Counted from the stretch's first letter, positions 28,747-39,270 are shown. The stretch: DNA of 64,000 bases from Bacteroidota bacterium (GCA_021824145.1 JAKALM010000009.1:89331-153330), one strand, 5' to 3'. Numbers and translations: made by a program. Notes: generated by a model not told the origin, from the letters alone.

Positions 28747-29960
28747 GACCAATCCCTCACTAACTTGCGGTCACCAATATATAATTCATTTGGTGAGTTT
28801 GGATCGAGCGCCCATTTCATTCTTTCAATTCCTTCAGTGATTTCTTTTATAGTTCCGCAATAACTTAATCTTAAATGACCTTCTAATCCAAATTCAGCAC
28901 CAGGAACTGTAAGAACCATAACTTTGTCAATCAAAAATTCAGAAAGTTTATTAGAATTTTTTTGATAAGCACTAAAGTCTGCAAAGCAATAAAACGTTCC
29001 ATCTGGTTTTGTTACTTTCACTCCTTCAAAAGAATTTAACAGATCGATCATTACATTGCGGTTATTTTCCAAAGTTACTCGTAAGCTTTCAACGCCTGAT
29101 TGAATTCCGTTCAATGCCCCAACAGCAGCCTTTTGAAGCAATATAGATGGACCGGAAGTTTGATGCCCTTGTATATTAGACATTGCTTCAATAATTTTTT
29201 TATTTGCCACTGCCCAGCCAATTCTGAAACCTGTCATTGCATATTGTTTAGAAACTCCATTGATAAGAATAATCTTAGAATTTTCTGATAAATCTTTTGC
29301 ATATTCATAACAATTTATAGGTTTTCTTCCATCAAAAATTAAACGATGATAAATATCATCCATAATTAAATAAAGATCTTTCTTCTCGCAAAAATTTACA
29401 ACATCAGAAATAAATTCTTCAGAATACATTGCGCCGGTTGGATTATTTGGGCTGTTTATAATTACTGCTTTTGTATAAGAGCCAACACGCTGTTCAATGT
29501 CCTGTATTCTTGGATAAAAACTTCCATCTTCAGGTAAAGCAGGTACTCCAATTGCGCCGCAAAGTTTTGCCATTTCAGGATAGCTAACCCAATATGGTGC
29601 AGGATAAACAACTTCTTCTTGTGGATTTAATATTGCTTGAAGAGCTACCATTATTGCTTGCTTTGCACCGCCTGAAGCTATAACATTTTCCGGAGCTACT
29701 TTACGATTATAAAATTCTTCCGTGTAACGGATGATTGCTTTTTTCAAAGCAGGAATGCCGTCTGCTGGTGCATATCTTATCTCTCCGGTATTTAAATGTG
29801 CAGCTGTAGATAAAATTGCATCCATCGGAACTTTACTTTTTGGTTCGCCGCCACCAAGGTGAATTACTGGTTCTCCTTTTTCCCTTAATATTGCTGCTTT
29901 CTCATTTAATTTAAGGGTTGGTGAGGCGCTGATTGATCGGGCTATTTGACTTAGACTCAT
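28743..29960 (-). CDS. aspC: Aspartate aminotransferase (class I PLP aminotransferase)
   Basis: 405 residues. Transfers the amino group of aspartate to 2-oxoglutarate, giving oxaloacetate. PLP lysine is in NGVSKQYAMTGFRIGW; INSPNNPTGAMYSEEF and MDDIYHRLIFDG are further class I segments, and the C-terminal arginine region is LRLSYCGT. GAGGC precedes the ATG. Its stop codon overlaps the pckA start by four bases. The 1-gamma subgroup also includes prephenate aminotransferases, so exact specificity is not certain; the operon with pckA favours aspartate. Confidence 0.9.
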   Translation of the reverse strand: MSLSQIARSISASPTLKLNEKAAILREKGEPVIHLGGGEPKSKVPMDAILSTAAHLNTGEIRYAPADGIPALKKAIIRYTEEFYNRKVAPENVIASGGAKQAIMVALQAILNPQEEVVYPAPYWVSYPEMAKLCGAIGVPALPEDGSFYPRIQDIEQRVGSYTKAVIINSPNNPTGAMYSEEFISDVVNFCEKKDLYLIMDDIYHRLIFDGRKPINCYEYAKDLSENSKIILINGVSKQYAMTGFRIGWAVANKKIIEAMSNIQGHQTSGPSILLQKAAVGALNGIQSGVESLRVTLENNRNVMIDLLNSFEGVKVTKPDGTFYCFADFSAYQKNSNKLSEFLIDKVMVLTVPGAEFGLEGHLRLSYCGTIKEITEGIERMKWALDPNSPNELYIGDRKLVRDWS

Positions 29961-30271
29961 AATGAATGCCTCAATTTATAATGTCATTTGATTGAAATAT
30001 TTACACATGCAAAATATTCGACAAATATTTTATTATCAAGGTTCTTTAAAAATATTCCAAAAAAATTTTGAATATTTTTTGAATTCTCTGAATAATTAAG
30101 TAAATAATTAACATAAAACTGAACAATTATTAAAATAAATAAATCTTGCCTAATATTTTTTCTCCTCCAAACTTTTAAAATTTTATTTAAACCAGTTATA
30201 AATAAAAAAACTTTTCATGCTGCTCAAATTAAAAGCAACTTGAAAAGTTTTTAAGAAAAATAAATTACAAT
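29961..30271. other. 311-base intergenic region without a gene
   Basis: Very AT-rich sequence between aspC and the M16 peptidase gene. It holds the terminator of the M16 gene (30203-30252) and, by position, the promoter of aspC-pckA near 29970-30100. I see no RNA gene, riboswitch or small reading frame with a ribosome site. Confidence 0.5.
30203..30252 (-). terminator. Intrinsic terminator after the M16 peptidase gene
   Basis: AAAACTTTTCA (about 30207-30217) pairs with TGAAAAGTTTT (30241-30251), with a further TGCT/AGCA pairing inside. On the minus strand it is followed by a run of T (complement of 30203-30210). It lies about 20 bases after the stop codon. Confidence 0.8.
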
Positions 30272-33010
30272 TTATTGTGGGTTTGGTCCTTCGCTTACTT
30301 GAACAAAACCTTTCGGTCTTACCCATTTTGCAAAAGCATTTTTAACATCATTAGAAGTAAGCTTTAAATATATTTTTGCAGCAACAAAGGGTTCATCCAA
30401 TGGTAAATCTTCAACTGAACGTGAAAGCAATCCCAATGCAATACTATTTAAGCTCGATTCAGAAAGAGGTATCTCTCTCATAAGCATTGATTTTGCTTGT
30501 TCTAGCTCGTAAGGAGTTACAACTTTTTCTTGCATCTGTTTTAAATCTCGAACAATGATAGTTTTTGCTTTTGATACATTTTGAGGATCGCAGCCATAAT
30601 TCACTTCATAAGTTGAACGTGTTTTTCCAATGTTAAACGAAGAAGATACGTAATATACTAAACCAGCGTTTTCCCTTAAATCTTTATAAAATCTTGTTGC
30701 ATAAAAAGCACCGCCTAATATGTGATTACCAAGTTGAAGTGCATAATAGTCTGGATTTGATCTTGTTAAACCAAGTGTCTCTGCTAGTGTTACTTTATCC
30801 TGCACACGACTTTTATTTGGAACAGCAGAAATTGAGGGTTTATTTTCAGGTACTGATGGAAGCTCTGTTTCAGGCTTAGGACCTTCACTTTTCCAATCTG
30901 CAAAATATTTTTCAATAACTTCTTTCGCCTTTTCTGGTGTTACATTTCCAATAACAACAATTGTTGTAAGATCTGGTCGATAAACTTTTGAATAATAATT
31001 CTGAACATCTTTCAGACTTAAAGAATTTACTGTTTCTGGTGTTGTCTCTCTTTGCACAGGATCATTTGGAGGATAAAGCGCAGCATCTAATGCCTTTCCG
31101 GTCAAATAATCCGGGCTTTTAAGTTCTCCTGCAACGGTTGCTGCAGTTTGTTGCTTAATTATGTTAAATGCATGTTCCGGTAATCCTGGATTAAGTTCAT
31201 TATCAGCTAAAAGTTTTACGCCTTCTTCAAAATGATTTGATAGGACATGCAAAGAAAAACTTGTGCCTGCATTTTCATCAGCTCCAATATTGTCAAGAGC
31301 TTTTTGAAATGATATGCGATCGAGTGTTTTGGAACCATATGAAAACAATTGGCCCAAAACACTCGCCACACCTTCCTGCCCTCTAGGTGTTTGCAAATCC
31401 GAATTACTTTTTATACTACCGTAAACACTTATTGTATTACTAATATTTTCATTTTGAACAATTAATTTCAATCCGTTCGGCAAAACGGTAATTGTTGGTT
31501 TAACAACCGAAGTGGGAACTGTTAACCTGCTTAATGCTTTTTCTGCCCAAACCGGCAGTTTAACTGCTTTTGGATTTTTCGGCGCAAATGATTCTTGTCC
31601 GCCAAAACCTTTTTGCGAAATTGGCTTGCCTGATGATTGAGGAGTTAATATCGCATAGATTGCATGGCTGGGGTCAAGAAATTTTCTTGCAACTCGATTT
31701 ACATCTTCAACTGTTACTTTTTCTAAAGCATCAATGTCTTCCTGAGGAGATTGTTTACCTTCTGATGCCAAAGCTTCTGACCAAACCGAAGCAAGCCCAG
31801 ATACAGAATTTTTTTGAAATTCGAAATCTGAAAGTTCATGTTTCTTTTCTGCTTCAACTAAATCGTCAGAAAAACCTTTTTTAATATTATCACTAAGAAT
31901 TGACTGAACTTCATTAATCAATGATTTTGAATCGGCACCTTTGGGAAATACTGCTAATCCAAATCCTAGCCCCGCTTTAGGAAGATCACTGTATTGAAAA
32001 CCTGCATATAATGCCTTCCCTTCTGGAACTAATTTTGAAAATAGATCGCCGCGCTGATTACTCAAAACATCAGAAAGAATTTGTGCGGCTGCATAATCAG
32101 GACTATCACTTCCAGGCATGCGAAATGTTATTATTGCCAAGCCATAAGGCAAATCAGTCGGAAGATTTAAAGTATCTGGTGTAATTGGTTCAAGATTTAC
32201 TTCTGGCCTGTTTGGCAATTCCCTCGAAGGAATATTTTCAAATAAATTTTTTACTTCATCTAGAGCTTTTTGAGGCTGAACATCTCCAACAATAACTAGA
32301 ATTGCGTTATTTGGTGCATACCACGAGTTATGAAAATTTTTCAACATAGCTCCAGTAGTTTTATCAAATGAAGGACGAGTTCCTAATGCATCGTGTTCGT
32401 AGGGTGTGCCTTTAAATAATGCAGATAATAATTTTGAATAAAAAACATATTGTGGATTGGAAAGATCTTGTGCAACTTCTTGTTCAATCGCCCCGCGTTC
32501 ATTCTTCCAAAGAGAATCTGTGGATAGAACATCCTTCATTCGAATTGCTTCAATATGCAGTGCAACGTCTAAATCTTCTGAAGGTACTGTGAAAAAATAT
32601 TGTGTAATATTTTGTCTTGTGTCAGCATTGAAATCTCCACCCATAGCTGCAGTAATGTCAGCCAATTGATCAGCAGAAAGCTCTTTGCTTCCTCTAAACA
32701 TCATATGCTCAAGTGCATGAGCAGTTCCTGGAAATCCTGCTGGAGCTTCATCAGAACCGACTAAATAATTTATTTCGGTTGTTACGACAGGTGCCAAAGC
32801 ATTGCGCACAATTACAACACGCAATCCGTTTTTTAGTGTAGCACGAATAATATCATCATTATTGTTTGATTTATTATTAACAGTATTGAATCCTGAAAAC
32901 AAACAACCTATAAATAATATAAATAAAACACTACGAGTTTTTGTAATCGTATGAATATTTTTTGAGGTTGACAGTTTTGTATGGATTGTTTTTTTCAATC
33001 TTGTTTTCAC
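30272..33010 (-). CDS. M16 family zinc peptidase, two-module form
   Basis: 912 residues from a GTG start with AAGGA seven bases upstream. A hydrophobic export segment (about 28-40) follows a long basic N-region. The first module has the inverted zinc motif H98-ALE-H102 and a third ligand E178, exactly 76 residues after H102 as in pitrilysin/processing peptidases. The second module (about residues 500-900, TITVLPNGLKLIVQNE and TTIVVIGNVTPEKAKEVI) lacks HxxEH and forms the other half of the clamshell. It probably degrades oligopeptides in the periplasm. Lipoprotein anchoring at FIGC is possible but the lipobox is weak. Confidence 0.93.
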   Translation of the reverse strand: MKTRLKKTIHTKLSTSKNIHTITKTRSVLFILFIGCLFSGFNTVNNKSNNNDDIIRATLKNGLRVVIVRNALAPVVTTEINYLVGSDEAPAGFPGTAHALEHMMFRGSKELSADQLADITAAMGGDFNADTRQNITQYFFTVPSEDLDVALHIEAIRMKDVLSTDSLWKNERGAIEQEVAQDLSNPQYVFYSKLLSALFKGTPYEHDALGTRPSFDKTTGAMLKNFHNSWYAPNNAILVIVGDVQPQKALDEVKNLFENIPSRELPNRPEVNLEPITPDTLNLPTDLPYGLAIITFRMPGSDSPDYAAAQILSDVLSNQRGDLFSKLVPEGKALYAGFQYSDLPKAGLGFGLAVFPKGADSKSLINEVQSILSDNIKKGFSDDLVEAEKKHELSDFEFQKNSVSGLASVWSEALASEGKQSPQEDIDALEKVTVEDVNRVARKFLDPSHAIYAILTPQSSGKPISQKGFGGQESFAPKNPKAVKLPVWAEKALSRLTVPTSVVKPTITVLPNGLKLIVQNENISNTISVYGSIKSNSDLQTPRGQEGVASVLGQLFSYGSKTLDRISFQKALDNIGADENAGTSFSLHVLSNHFEEGVKLLADNELNPGLPEHAFNIIKQQTAATVAGELKSPDYLTGKALDAALYPPNDPVQRETTPETVNSLSLKDVQNYYSKVYRPDLTTIVVIGNVTPEKAKEVIEKYFADWKSEGPKPETELPSVPENKPSISAVPNKSRVQDKVTLAETLGLTRSNPDYYALQLGNHILGGAFYATRFYKDLRENAGLVYYVSSSFNIGKTRSTYEVNYGCDPQNVSKAKTIIVRDLKQMQEKVVTPYELEQAKSMLMREIPLSESSLNSIALGLLSRSVEDLPLDEPFVAAKIYLKLTSNDVKNAFAKWVRPKGFVQVSEGPNPQ

Positions 33011-33177
33011 TACTTAATCCTTAATGATTAGTAAAAAGAATTGTTGGACAGATGTAATATTTGAAGTTTCAACTAAAATTTCTAAATATAAATTTCAATA
33101 GTAATTTTACTTAATATTAAAATTTATAGAGTTGCATTTCATCACAGGTAATAATTTTGATGAGTTTAATGAAGGAA

Positions 33178-35958
33178 TTAATCTAAGAACTCTTTAAGAT
33201 ATTTTCCCGTCCAAGAATTTGGATTTTGAACAATTTTTTCTGGAGTTCCTGTAGCAACTATCTCGCCGCCTTTTTCTCCAGCATCTGGACCTAAATCAAT
33301 TACATAATCAGCGCTTTTGATAATTTCCAAATTATGTTCAATTATAACAACGGAATTATTTCTTTCAATTAGCAAATTAAAACAATTAATAAGTTTTGAA
33401 ATATCATTAAAATGAAGTCCGGTTGTCGGTTCATCAAAAATAAATAATGTATGCTGCCTTTCTCTTTGAGCAGTTAAATGAGCAGCTAATTTGATTCTTT
33501 GCGCTTCACCTCCCGATAGTGTATTTGATGGTTGTCCAAGTTTCAAATAACCTAAACCAACGAGAGAAAGCAATTCCATACTTTTAATTATTTTATCGTT
33601 CTTCTGGAAAAAGTCAACGGCTTCATCAACAGTCATATTGAGAACATCAATTAAATTTTTTCCGCGGTAATTAATTTCTCTAATTTCTTTTTTGAATCTT
33701 GTGCCGTTACAGTCATCGCACTCAAGGTATAAATCCGCTAGGAACTGCATTTCAACTTTTATAAAACCATCACCCTGACAAGTTTCACATCTTCCGCCAG
33801 GAACGTTGAACGAAAAATATCCAGGCTTATATCCTCTTGCTCTGGCTTGATGTGTTGATGCAAAAAGTTCTCTAATATGTTCATAAGCTTTTACATAACT
33901 TATCGGGTTTGATCTTGGAGTTTTACCGATTGGGGATTGATCTACAATTTCAATTTCATCAATAAACTCAATTCCTTTAATATCTTTATACATTCCAACC
34001 TTAGCTGGTGCTTTGCCAAGTTGTTTTGCAATTCCTCCATATAAAACATCATGTATCAAAGTACTTTTTCCTGAGCCACTGACTCCAGTAATTACAACAA
34101 ATTTATTTAGCGGAATTTCAACATCAATGTTTTTTAGATTATTTTCCCTCGCTCCAAAAATTTGTATAGATTTTGTTTTTTTAGTATTTCTTTTAGTTGG
34201 AATTGGTATTTCTAATTTGCCTGAAAGATATTGTCCTGTAATTGAATTTTTATCCTTTAAAATATCTTCAACAGTTCCCATTGCAATAATTTCTCCACCT
34301 TGGGTTCCTGCATTTGGTCCCATGTCTACTATTAAATCAGCAGATTGAATCATATCAGGATCATGTTCAACTACCAATACTGTATTTCCAATATCTCTAA
34401 GATTTCTTAATAAATTAATAAGTTTAGAATTATCTCTTGGATGCAGACCAATGCTTGGTTCATCCAAAACATAAAGGGTTCCAACTAATGAAGATCCAAG
34501 TGAAGTTGCTAAATTAATTCTTTGTGTTTCGCCGCCGGAAAGTGTACTGCTTAAACGATCAAGAGTCAAATAGCCAATACCAACATCATTTAAAAAAGTT
34601 AGTCTCTTTATAATCTCTTTTAGAATTCTTTCGCCAACTAAATTATCATATTCAGATAATTCAAGGTTTTTAAAAAAATTTAGCGATTGTTCTATTGGAA
34701 TTTTTACAACATCATAAATTGATTTTCCTTCAATTTTAACCTGCAAGGCTTCTCTTCTTAACCTTGAACCTTTGCAGGCAGAACAAGTTGTATATCCTCT
34801 ATACCGACTTAACAAAACTCTAATGTGCATTTTATAAGTTTTTGTTTCTAGCTTCTCAAAAAATTTATCAATTCCGATATAGTCGGCGAATCCATTTCTA
34901 ATTAATGTTACTTGCTCTGGATTAAGATTATTAAAAGGAACATTTATCGGAATATTAAATTGCTTAGCGCTTCTAATTAAGTCTCTCAAGTGTGTACCGT
35001 ATTTTGCTGAACGGAATGGTGCAATTGCCCCTTCCATAATACTTAAATTTGGATTAGGTACAACTAAATTCATATCAACGCCGATGGTTTTACTAAAGCC
35101 TTGGCAAACCGGACAAGCGCCAAATGGATTATTAAATGAAAAAAATCTTGGCTCGGGTTCTTCGTATTTAATTCCGCAGCATTCGTAGTATTTATTAAAT
35201 TCTTTTTCTTCGCCATTATCAGCATTAATTAAGACTAATCTGTTTTCACCTTCTTTGAATGTTACTTCAATTGCGTCGGAAAGTCTTTCCCTAACTTTAC
35301 CTTTTTGTATTTTGAAGCGATCAATAACAACACTGATTTTATCTTTTTTCCCCGGAAGTTTTTCATCTGTATTTAGATCGAATAATTTATTTTTAAAATA
35401 AATTCTAAAAAATCCTCTTTTCTTTAGAAGATCTATTTCTTCTTTTATAGTGTGTCCTTCATGCATATGAAGCGGAAATGCTAAATAAAATTTGGTTTCT
35501 TCTGGCTGTTCTTCCAGCCAATCTGAAACAGTTCCAGTTGTTGCTTTTTTAACTTCTTTACCGCATTCAAAGCAAATTGTTTTTCCGATTCTTGCGTAAA
35601 GCAATCTAAGATAATCATAAACTTCAGTAGTGGTACCGACAGTTGATCTTGTATTTTTAGCGCCGGTTTTTTGTTCAATTGCAACTGCCGGACTAATACC
35701 TTGAATAAAATCTACATCAGGTTTGTTCATTCTTTCAAGAAATTGTCTAGCATAAGCAGATAAACTTTCAACATATCTTCGCTGGCCTTCCGCATAAATT
35801 GTATCAAACACAAGAGAAGATTTTCCGCTGCCGCTTACTCCGGTAAATACTACTAATTTATTTCGCGGAAGCTCGAAGCTTAAATTTTTTAAATTATGCT
35901 CACGAGCTCCTTTTATTATTATCTTTTTTTCTTTTTGAAAATTTTTAATATCTGCCAT
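33178..35958 (-). CDS. uvrA: Excinuclease ABC subunit A
   Basis: 926 residues from the ATG at 35958 (an adjacent TTG would add one residue). Damage sensor of nucleotide excision repair; dimeric ABC ATPase that loads UvrB. Two ATPase modules are seen: Walker A GVSGSGKSS near 40 and GVSGSGKST near 640, signatures LSGGETQR and LSGGEAQR, Walker B YVLDEPSIGLHP and FIFDEPTTGLHF. Zinc sites are CCG with CPVCQG in the first module and CETCQGDGF with CDDCNGTRF in the second. Full length and intact. uvrB and uvrC are not in the window. Confidence 0.98.
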   Translation of the reverse strand: MADIKNFQKEKKIIIKGAREHNLKNLSFELPRNKLVVFTGVSGSGKSSLVFDTIYAEGQRRYVESLSAYARQFLERMNKPDVDFIQGISPAVAIEQKTGAKNTRSTVGTTTEVYDYLRLLYARIGKTICFECGKEVKKATTGTVSDWLEEQPEETKFYLAFPLHMHEGHTIKEEIDLLKKRGFFRIYFKNKLFDLNTDEKLPGKKDKISVVIDRFKIQKGKVRERLSDAIEVTFKEGENRLVLINADNGEEKEFNKYYECCGIKYEEPEPRFFSFNNPFGACPVCQGFSKTIGVDMNLVVPNPNLSIMEGAIAPFRSAKYGTHLRDLIRSAKQFNIPINVPFNNLNPEQVTLIRNGFADYIGIDKFFEKLETKTYKMHIRVLLSRYRGYTTCSACKGSRLRREALQVKIEGKSIYDVVKIPIEQSLNFFKNLELSEYDNLVGERILKEIIKRLTFLNDVGIGYLTLDRLSSTLSGGETQRINLATSLGSSLVGTLYVLDEPSIGLHPRDNSKLINLLRNLRDIGNTVLVVEHDPDMIQSADLIVDMGPNAGTQGGEIIAMGTVEDILKDKNSITGQYLSGKLEIPIPTKRNTKKTKSIQIFGARENNLKNIDVEIPLNKFVVITGVSGSGKSTLIHDVLYGGIAKQLGKAPAKVGMYKDIKGIEFIDEIEIVDQSPIGKTPRSNPISYVKAYEHIRELFASTHQARARGYKPGYFSFNVPGGRCETCQGDGFIKVEMQFLADLYLECDDCNGTRFKKEIREINYRGKNLIDVLNMTVDEAVDFFQKNDKIIKSMELLSLVGLGYLKLGQPSNTLSGGEAQRIKLAAHLTAQRERQHTLFIFDEPTTGLHFNDISKLINCFNLLIERNNSVVIIEHNLEIIKSADYVIDLGPDAGEKGGEIVATGTPEKIVQNPNSWTGKYLKEFLD

Positions 35959-36107
35959 CAAGAAAAATGCTCTTTAATTTTACATTTATATAATATACAA
36001 AAGTATATCTTTATTAAGAGTTTAAAAAATTATTCACTTATTGAAGACCATTGGAAGGAATAAAAATTATTAATTCAGCTGCTTATTAATTTCAATAAAA
36101 TCAAAAT

Positions 36108-37136
36108 TTATTTTGTTTCGCTTTTTAATTTCTTCAAAGTTTCAATTTGATCATTCAGAATTTTTATTTTTTTATCCAGTTCTTGAAGTTTCGAATTGAT
36201 ATTATCCTCATATTCAGCTTTGTCCCAGTATCCTCGATTTTCAAAATAACTTTTGAATAACCAATTATGTTTTAATGCTTCCATATTTTCAGCAAGTCTT
36301 GATGCGCTGATTTTAGCATCTTCACTTGTTTTCTGAATATTTGATAAAATTGAAGAAACTGCAGTATCATATTTACCGCTGACAATTAATGAACCCAAAA
36401 CACCTCTTCCACGATTTACATTTACAATAATTGTATCAACATTGGCAACAACTGAATTAACATTCTTTACTACACTGCCCACTCCAATCCCCAGCGTATC
36501 AAAAACACCAATTATTCTTCCTAATTCATCTGTAATATTTTTTAAACTTTGATCGGCTTGTTTTGTTAAGCTGGACGCATTGTCATACAATGTTTCATCG
36601 TTTAAAAGTTTTCCAATTGAACCTTCGCCGCGATTAACTTTTCCGATAATTTCAGAAAGATCTTTCGTCATTACTTTTGTGTATTGAATTACTCCTTCGG
36701 TTTGAGCAATTATTGCAGAAAAACCAAGCGGTTCTTCAGATTGTATATAGCCGCCATCGCTAACTGGTTCGGCTGAACTGCTGCCGATCTTTAATACCAC
36801 AACTTTGTTTCCGACCAATCCTTCAGTTTCAATTGTGGCTTTAGTATCGGTTCTAATAAATCTTTGAATATCTGTCTGCAGATTCATCGAAACTTCAACT
36901 CTTCCGGTTGTATCATTTACAATTAAAACATTTTTTACATTTCCTACATCGATTCCACTTAATCTAACAGTTGCGCCGCTTCTTAATCCTTGCACATCTT
37001 TAAAATAAGCTTTTACATTAAATGTTGAACTGAACAAAGCGTTTTTTTGTCCGACTAAAAAAATTGCAATGACCAAGAGAACAATTCCTAAAAAAATGAA
37101 TGCGCCCAGCCTTATTGCCGACATTTTCTTAAACAT
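36108..37136 (-). CDS. mlaD: MlaD-family (MCE domain) lipid-transport protein
   Basis: 342 residues. One N-terminal membrane anchor (about 10-30), an MCE domain (about 38-120, with VQGLRSGATVRLSGIDVGNVKNV) and a long helical tail with repeated NVNSVVANVD-type heptads ending in a coiled coil (about 310-340). Periplasmic ring subunit of the MlaFED phospholipid transporter that maintains outer-membrane asymmetry. Its ATG overlaps the mlaF stop by one base (TAATG). The tail is longer than E. coli MlaD (183 residues), as is usual in this phylum. Confidence 0.92.
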   Translation of the reverse strand: MFKKMSAIRLGAFIFLGIVLLVIAIFLVGQKNALFSSTFNVKAYFKDVQGLRSGATVRLSGIDVGNVKNVLIVNDTTGRVEVSMNLQTDIQRFIRTDTKATIETEGLVGNKVVVLKIGSSSAEPVSDGGYIQSEEPLGFSAIIAQTEGVIQYTKVMTKDLSEIIGKVNRGEGSIGKLLNDETLYDNASSLTKQADQSLKNITDELGRIIGVFDTLGIGVGSVVKNVNSVVANVDTIIVNVNRGRGVLGSLIVSGKYDTAVSSILSNIQKTSEDAKISASRLAENMEALKHNWLFKSYFENRGYWDKAEYEDNINSKLQELDKKIKILNDQIETLKKLKSETK

Positions 37137-37891
37137 TAATTTCTTTCATATTTTTCGTTAATAATATCGCTGCTAAAAAAATCTTTTAAAAATGGATCAT
37201 CCTTTGAAGTAAGATTATCAAGATTTCCTTCATATCTGATCTTTCCATCTTTTAAAACAACTGCGTGAGTTGCTATTATTTTTGCACAAATTAAATCATG
37301 AGTTACAATGATAGAAGTTGTATTTAAATCTTTTTGTAACTCCACTATCAACTGGCTTATCTCTTTCGAAGTAATCGGGTCAAGCCCTGTAGTTGGCTCA
37401 TCATATAAAATTAATTTTGGCTCTGTAATAATTGTTCTTGCCAAGCCGATTCTTTTTTTCATTCCACCGGAAAGTTCAGCTGGCATTTTATTTATTGCAT
37501 CAGAAAGAGATACTTTTTCCAAAACCTCTTTCACTTTTTTTTCTCGCTCAGATGGTAAGAAATTAAAATTCCTAATCAGCGGAAATTCAAGATTTTCTCT
37601 AACGCTCATAGAATCATAAAGTGCCGCGCTCTGAAAAAGAAATCCAATTTGTTTTCTTAACTCATTTAATTTTTTAAGTGAAAGCGTCAATACTTTTTCA
37701 CCTTCAATTAATACTTCTCCGGCATCCGGTTCCATTAATCTTACAATGCATTTTAATAAAACACTTTTTCCGGTTCCGCTTCTTCCAAAAACTACAACGT
37801 TCTCTCCTTCGTTTATTTTTAGAGAAATATTATCTAAAACATTTAGATCATCAAACGACTTACTTAAATTTTTAATTTCAACTTCAGCCAT
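37136..37891 (-). CDS. mlaF: MlaF-family ABC transporter ATPase
   Basis: 251 residues. Cytoplasmic ATPase of the phospholipid transporter. Walker A GRSGTGKS near 37, signature LSGGM, Walker B LILYDEPTTGLDP and H-loop VTHD. The GLDPITSKEI segment is typical for the Mkl/MlaF group. Starts 3 bases after the mlaE stop and ends overlapping mlaD, so mlaE-mlaF-mlaD is one transcript. Confidence 0.94.
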   Translation of the reverse strand: MAEVEIKNLSKSFDDLNVLDNISLKINEGENVVVFGRSGTGKSVLLKCIVRLMEPDAGEVLIEGEKVLTLSLKKLNELRKQIGFLFQSAALYDSMSVRENLEFPLIRNFNFLPSEREKKVKEVLEKVSLSDAINKMPAELSGGMKKRIGLARTIITEPKLILYDEPTTGLDPITSKEISQLIVELQKDLNTTSIIVTHDLICAKIIATHAVVLKDGKIRYEGNLDNLTSKDDPFLKDFFSSDIINEKYERN

Positions 37892-37894
37892 TTA

Positions 37895-38695
37895 TCATTT
37901 CCACAAAAAAATCGTAATCTTTACAAGCACCATATCAACTAATAAAATAAGTAATGATGAAATTACAACTGAACTAGTAGAAGCTTGACCAACACCAACA
38001 GTTCCATTTTCTGTATTATATCCTTTATATGCGCCTACAATCCCCACAATAAATCCGAAGAAAAATGTTTTTACAATCCCGGGAATCAAATCAGTAAAAT
38101 CAACAGAACGAACAACAGCGTGTAAGTACAATACAAAATTAATATTTTGTGAAAGAAATATAGCCAAATATCCGCCGAATATTGCAAGGAAGATTACATA
38201 AACAGTCAACATTGGAAGCATCAGTGTACAAGCTAAAACGCGAGTTACTACAAGAAATTTAAAAGGATTTATCGCCGATACTTCCATTGCATCAATTTGT
38301 TCTGTTACACGCATTGAGCCAAGCTCAGCGCCGATTCCAGAGCTTACTCTGCCGGCAAAAATTAATGCAGTTATCACCGGACCAAGCTCCCGAACAACTG
38401 ATAACGCAACCATGCCGGGTAAAAATGCTTCAGCGCCAAACCTTGCCATTACTGGCTGGCTTTGCATTGCTAAAACTAATCCAATTATAAATCCTGTTAC
38501 GCTTACTATCGGTAAAGTTTTAACCCCAAGCTCATCCATATGCTTTCTAACTTCAGCAAATTCGTATGGAGGAAGAAAGACATTTTTAAAAAACTCGATG
38601 GAAAACAGAGACAAGCCAGTGACAGTACTAAAAAAATCTGTTAATCTTTTAGAGGTAATTGATAATTCTTTTGGAGCGTTCGTTTTTGTTTCCAC
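37895..38695 (-). CDS. mlaE: MlaE-family ABC transporter permease
   Basis: 266 residues from a GTG start; an in-frame stop lies just upstream, so no ATG alternative exists there. Membrane permease with about five helices; signature ELGPVITALIFAGRVSSGIGAELGSMRVTEQIDAM is diagnostic for MlaE. First gene of the mla operon. mlaB and mlaC are not present next to it, as is common outside Proteobacteria. Confidence 0.95.
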   Translation of the reverse strand: METKTNAPKELSITSKRLTDFFSTVTGLSLFSIEFFKNVFLPPYEFAEVRKHMDELGVKTLPIVSVTGFIIGLVLAMQSQPVMARFGAEAFLPGMVALSVVRELGPVITALIFAGRVSSGIGAELGSMRVTEQIDAMEVSAINPFKFLVVTRVLACTLMLPMLTVYVIFLAIFGGYLAIFLSQNINFVLYLHAVVRSVDFTDLIPGIVKTFFFGFIVGIVGAYKGYNTENGTVGVGQASTSSVVISSLLILLVDMVLVKITIFLWK

Positions 38696-38887
38696 TTGTA
38701 TTTAAAATTTGTAATGCACTATCAAATAAAATAAATTTCCCGTTAAACACTACTAGTAATTAATCAAAATTTGCAGTTTAATTTAAACTCATCGCCATTT
38801 CCAAAATAATAAAAAAACCGGCTTAATAAAAGTTTGGCTGTGTGATTCTAATTTAATCAAACCAATTGAAATTAATTTTGTCAAAGA
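38696..38887. other. 192-base spacer between mlaE and yraN
   Basis: AT-rich spacer, likely holding the mla promoter on the minus strand. No strong terminator or RNA gene recognised. Confidence 0.3.
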
Positions 38888-39256
38888 TTAAATAATATTT
38901 TCATAATGGTTTATTAATGGCTTTACCTTGGGTCTAAACAAAACAGTAACTACATCAAATCTGCAGTCAATCTCAGAAATTTCTTTATCATACAAATAAA
39001 GCTCCGCCATTTTTTTTAATTGCTTAATTTTATTTTTTGTAATTGCATATTCAGGTTCGCCGTTTTCTAAATTTTTTCTGGATTTTACTTCCACAAAAAT
39101 TAAAAAATTAGTGATAGGATCTTTTGCAACAATGTCTATCTCGCCTTTTTTTTCAAAAGTGTAGTTCCTTTCAATTATTTGAAATCCTTTTTTAATCAGA
39201 TAATTAACTGCCAAGTCTTCGCTTTCGCGGCCAACTTTTTTTGAAGCAAAACTCAT
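38888..39256 (-). CDS. yraN: YraN/UPF0102 family nuclease-fold protein
   Basis: 122 residues. Restriction-endonuclease-like fold: E in GRESEDLAVNYLIKKG, D in KKGEIDIVAKD, and ExK in FVEVKSRKN form the PD-(D/E)xK core. Function in the cell is not settled; it is commonly found next to rnhB, as here (14 bases). AAGGGAAATA precedes the ATG. Confidence 0.93.
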   Translation of the reverse strand: MSFASKKVGRESEDLAVNYLIKKGFQIIERNYTFEKKGEIDIVAKDPITNFLIFVEVKSRKNLENGEPEYAITKNKIKQLKKMAELYLYDKEISEIDCRFDVVTVLFRPKVKPLINHYENII

Positions 39257-39270
39257 TATTTCCCTTTTAA

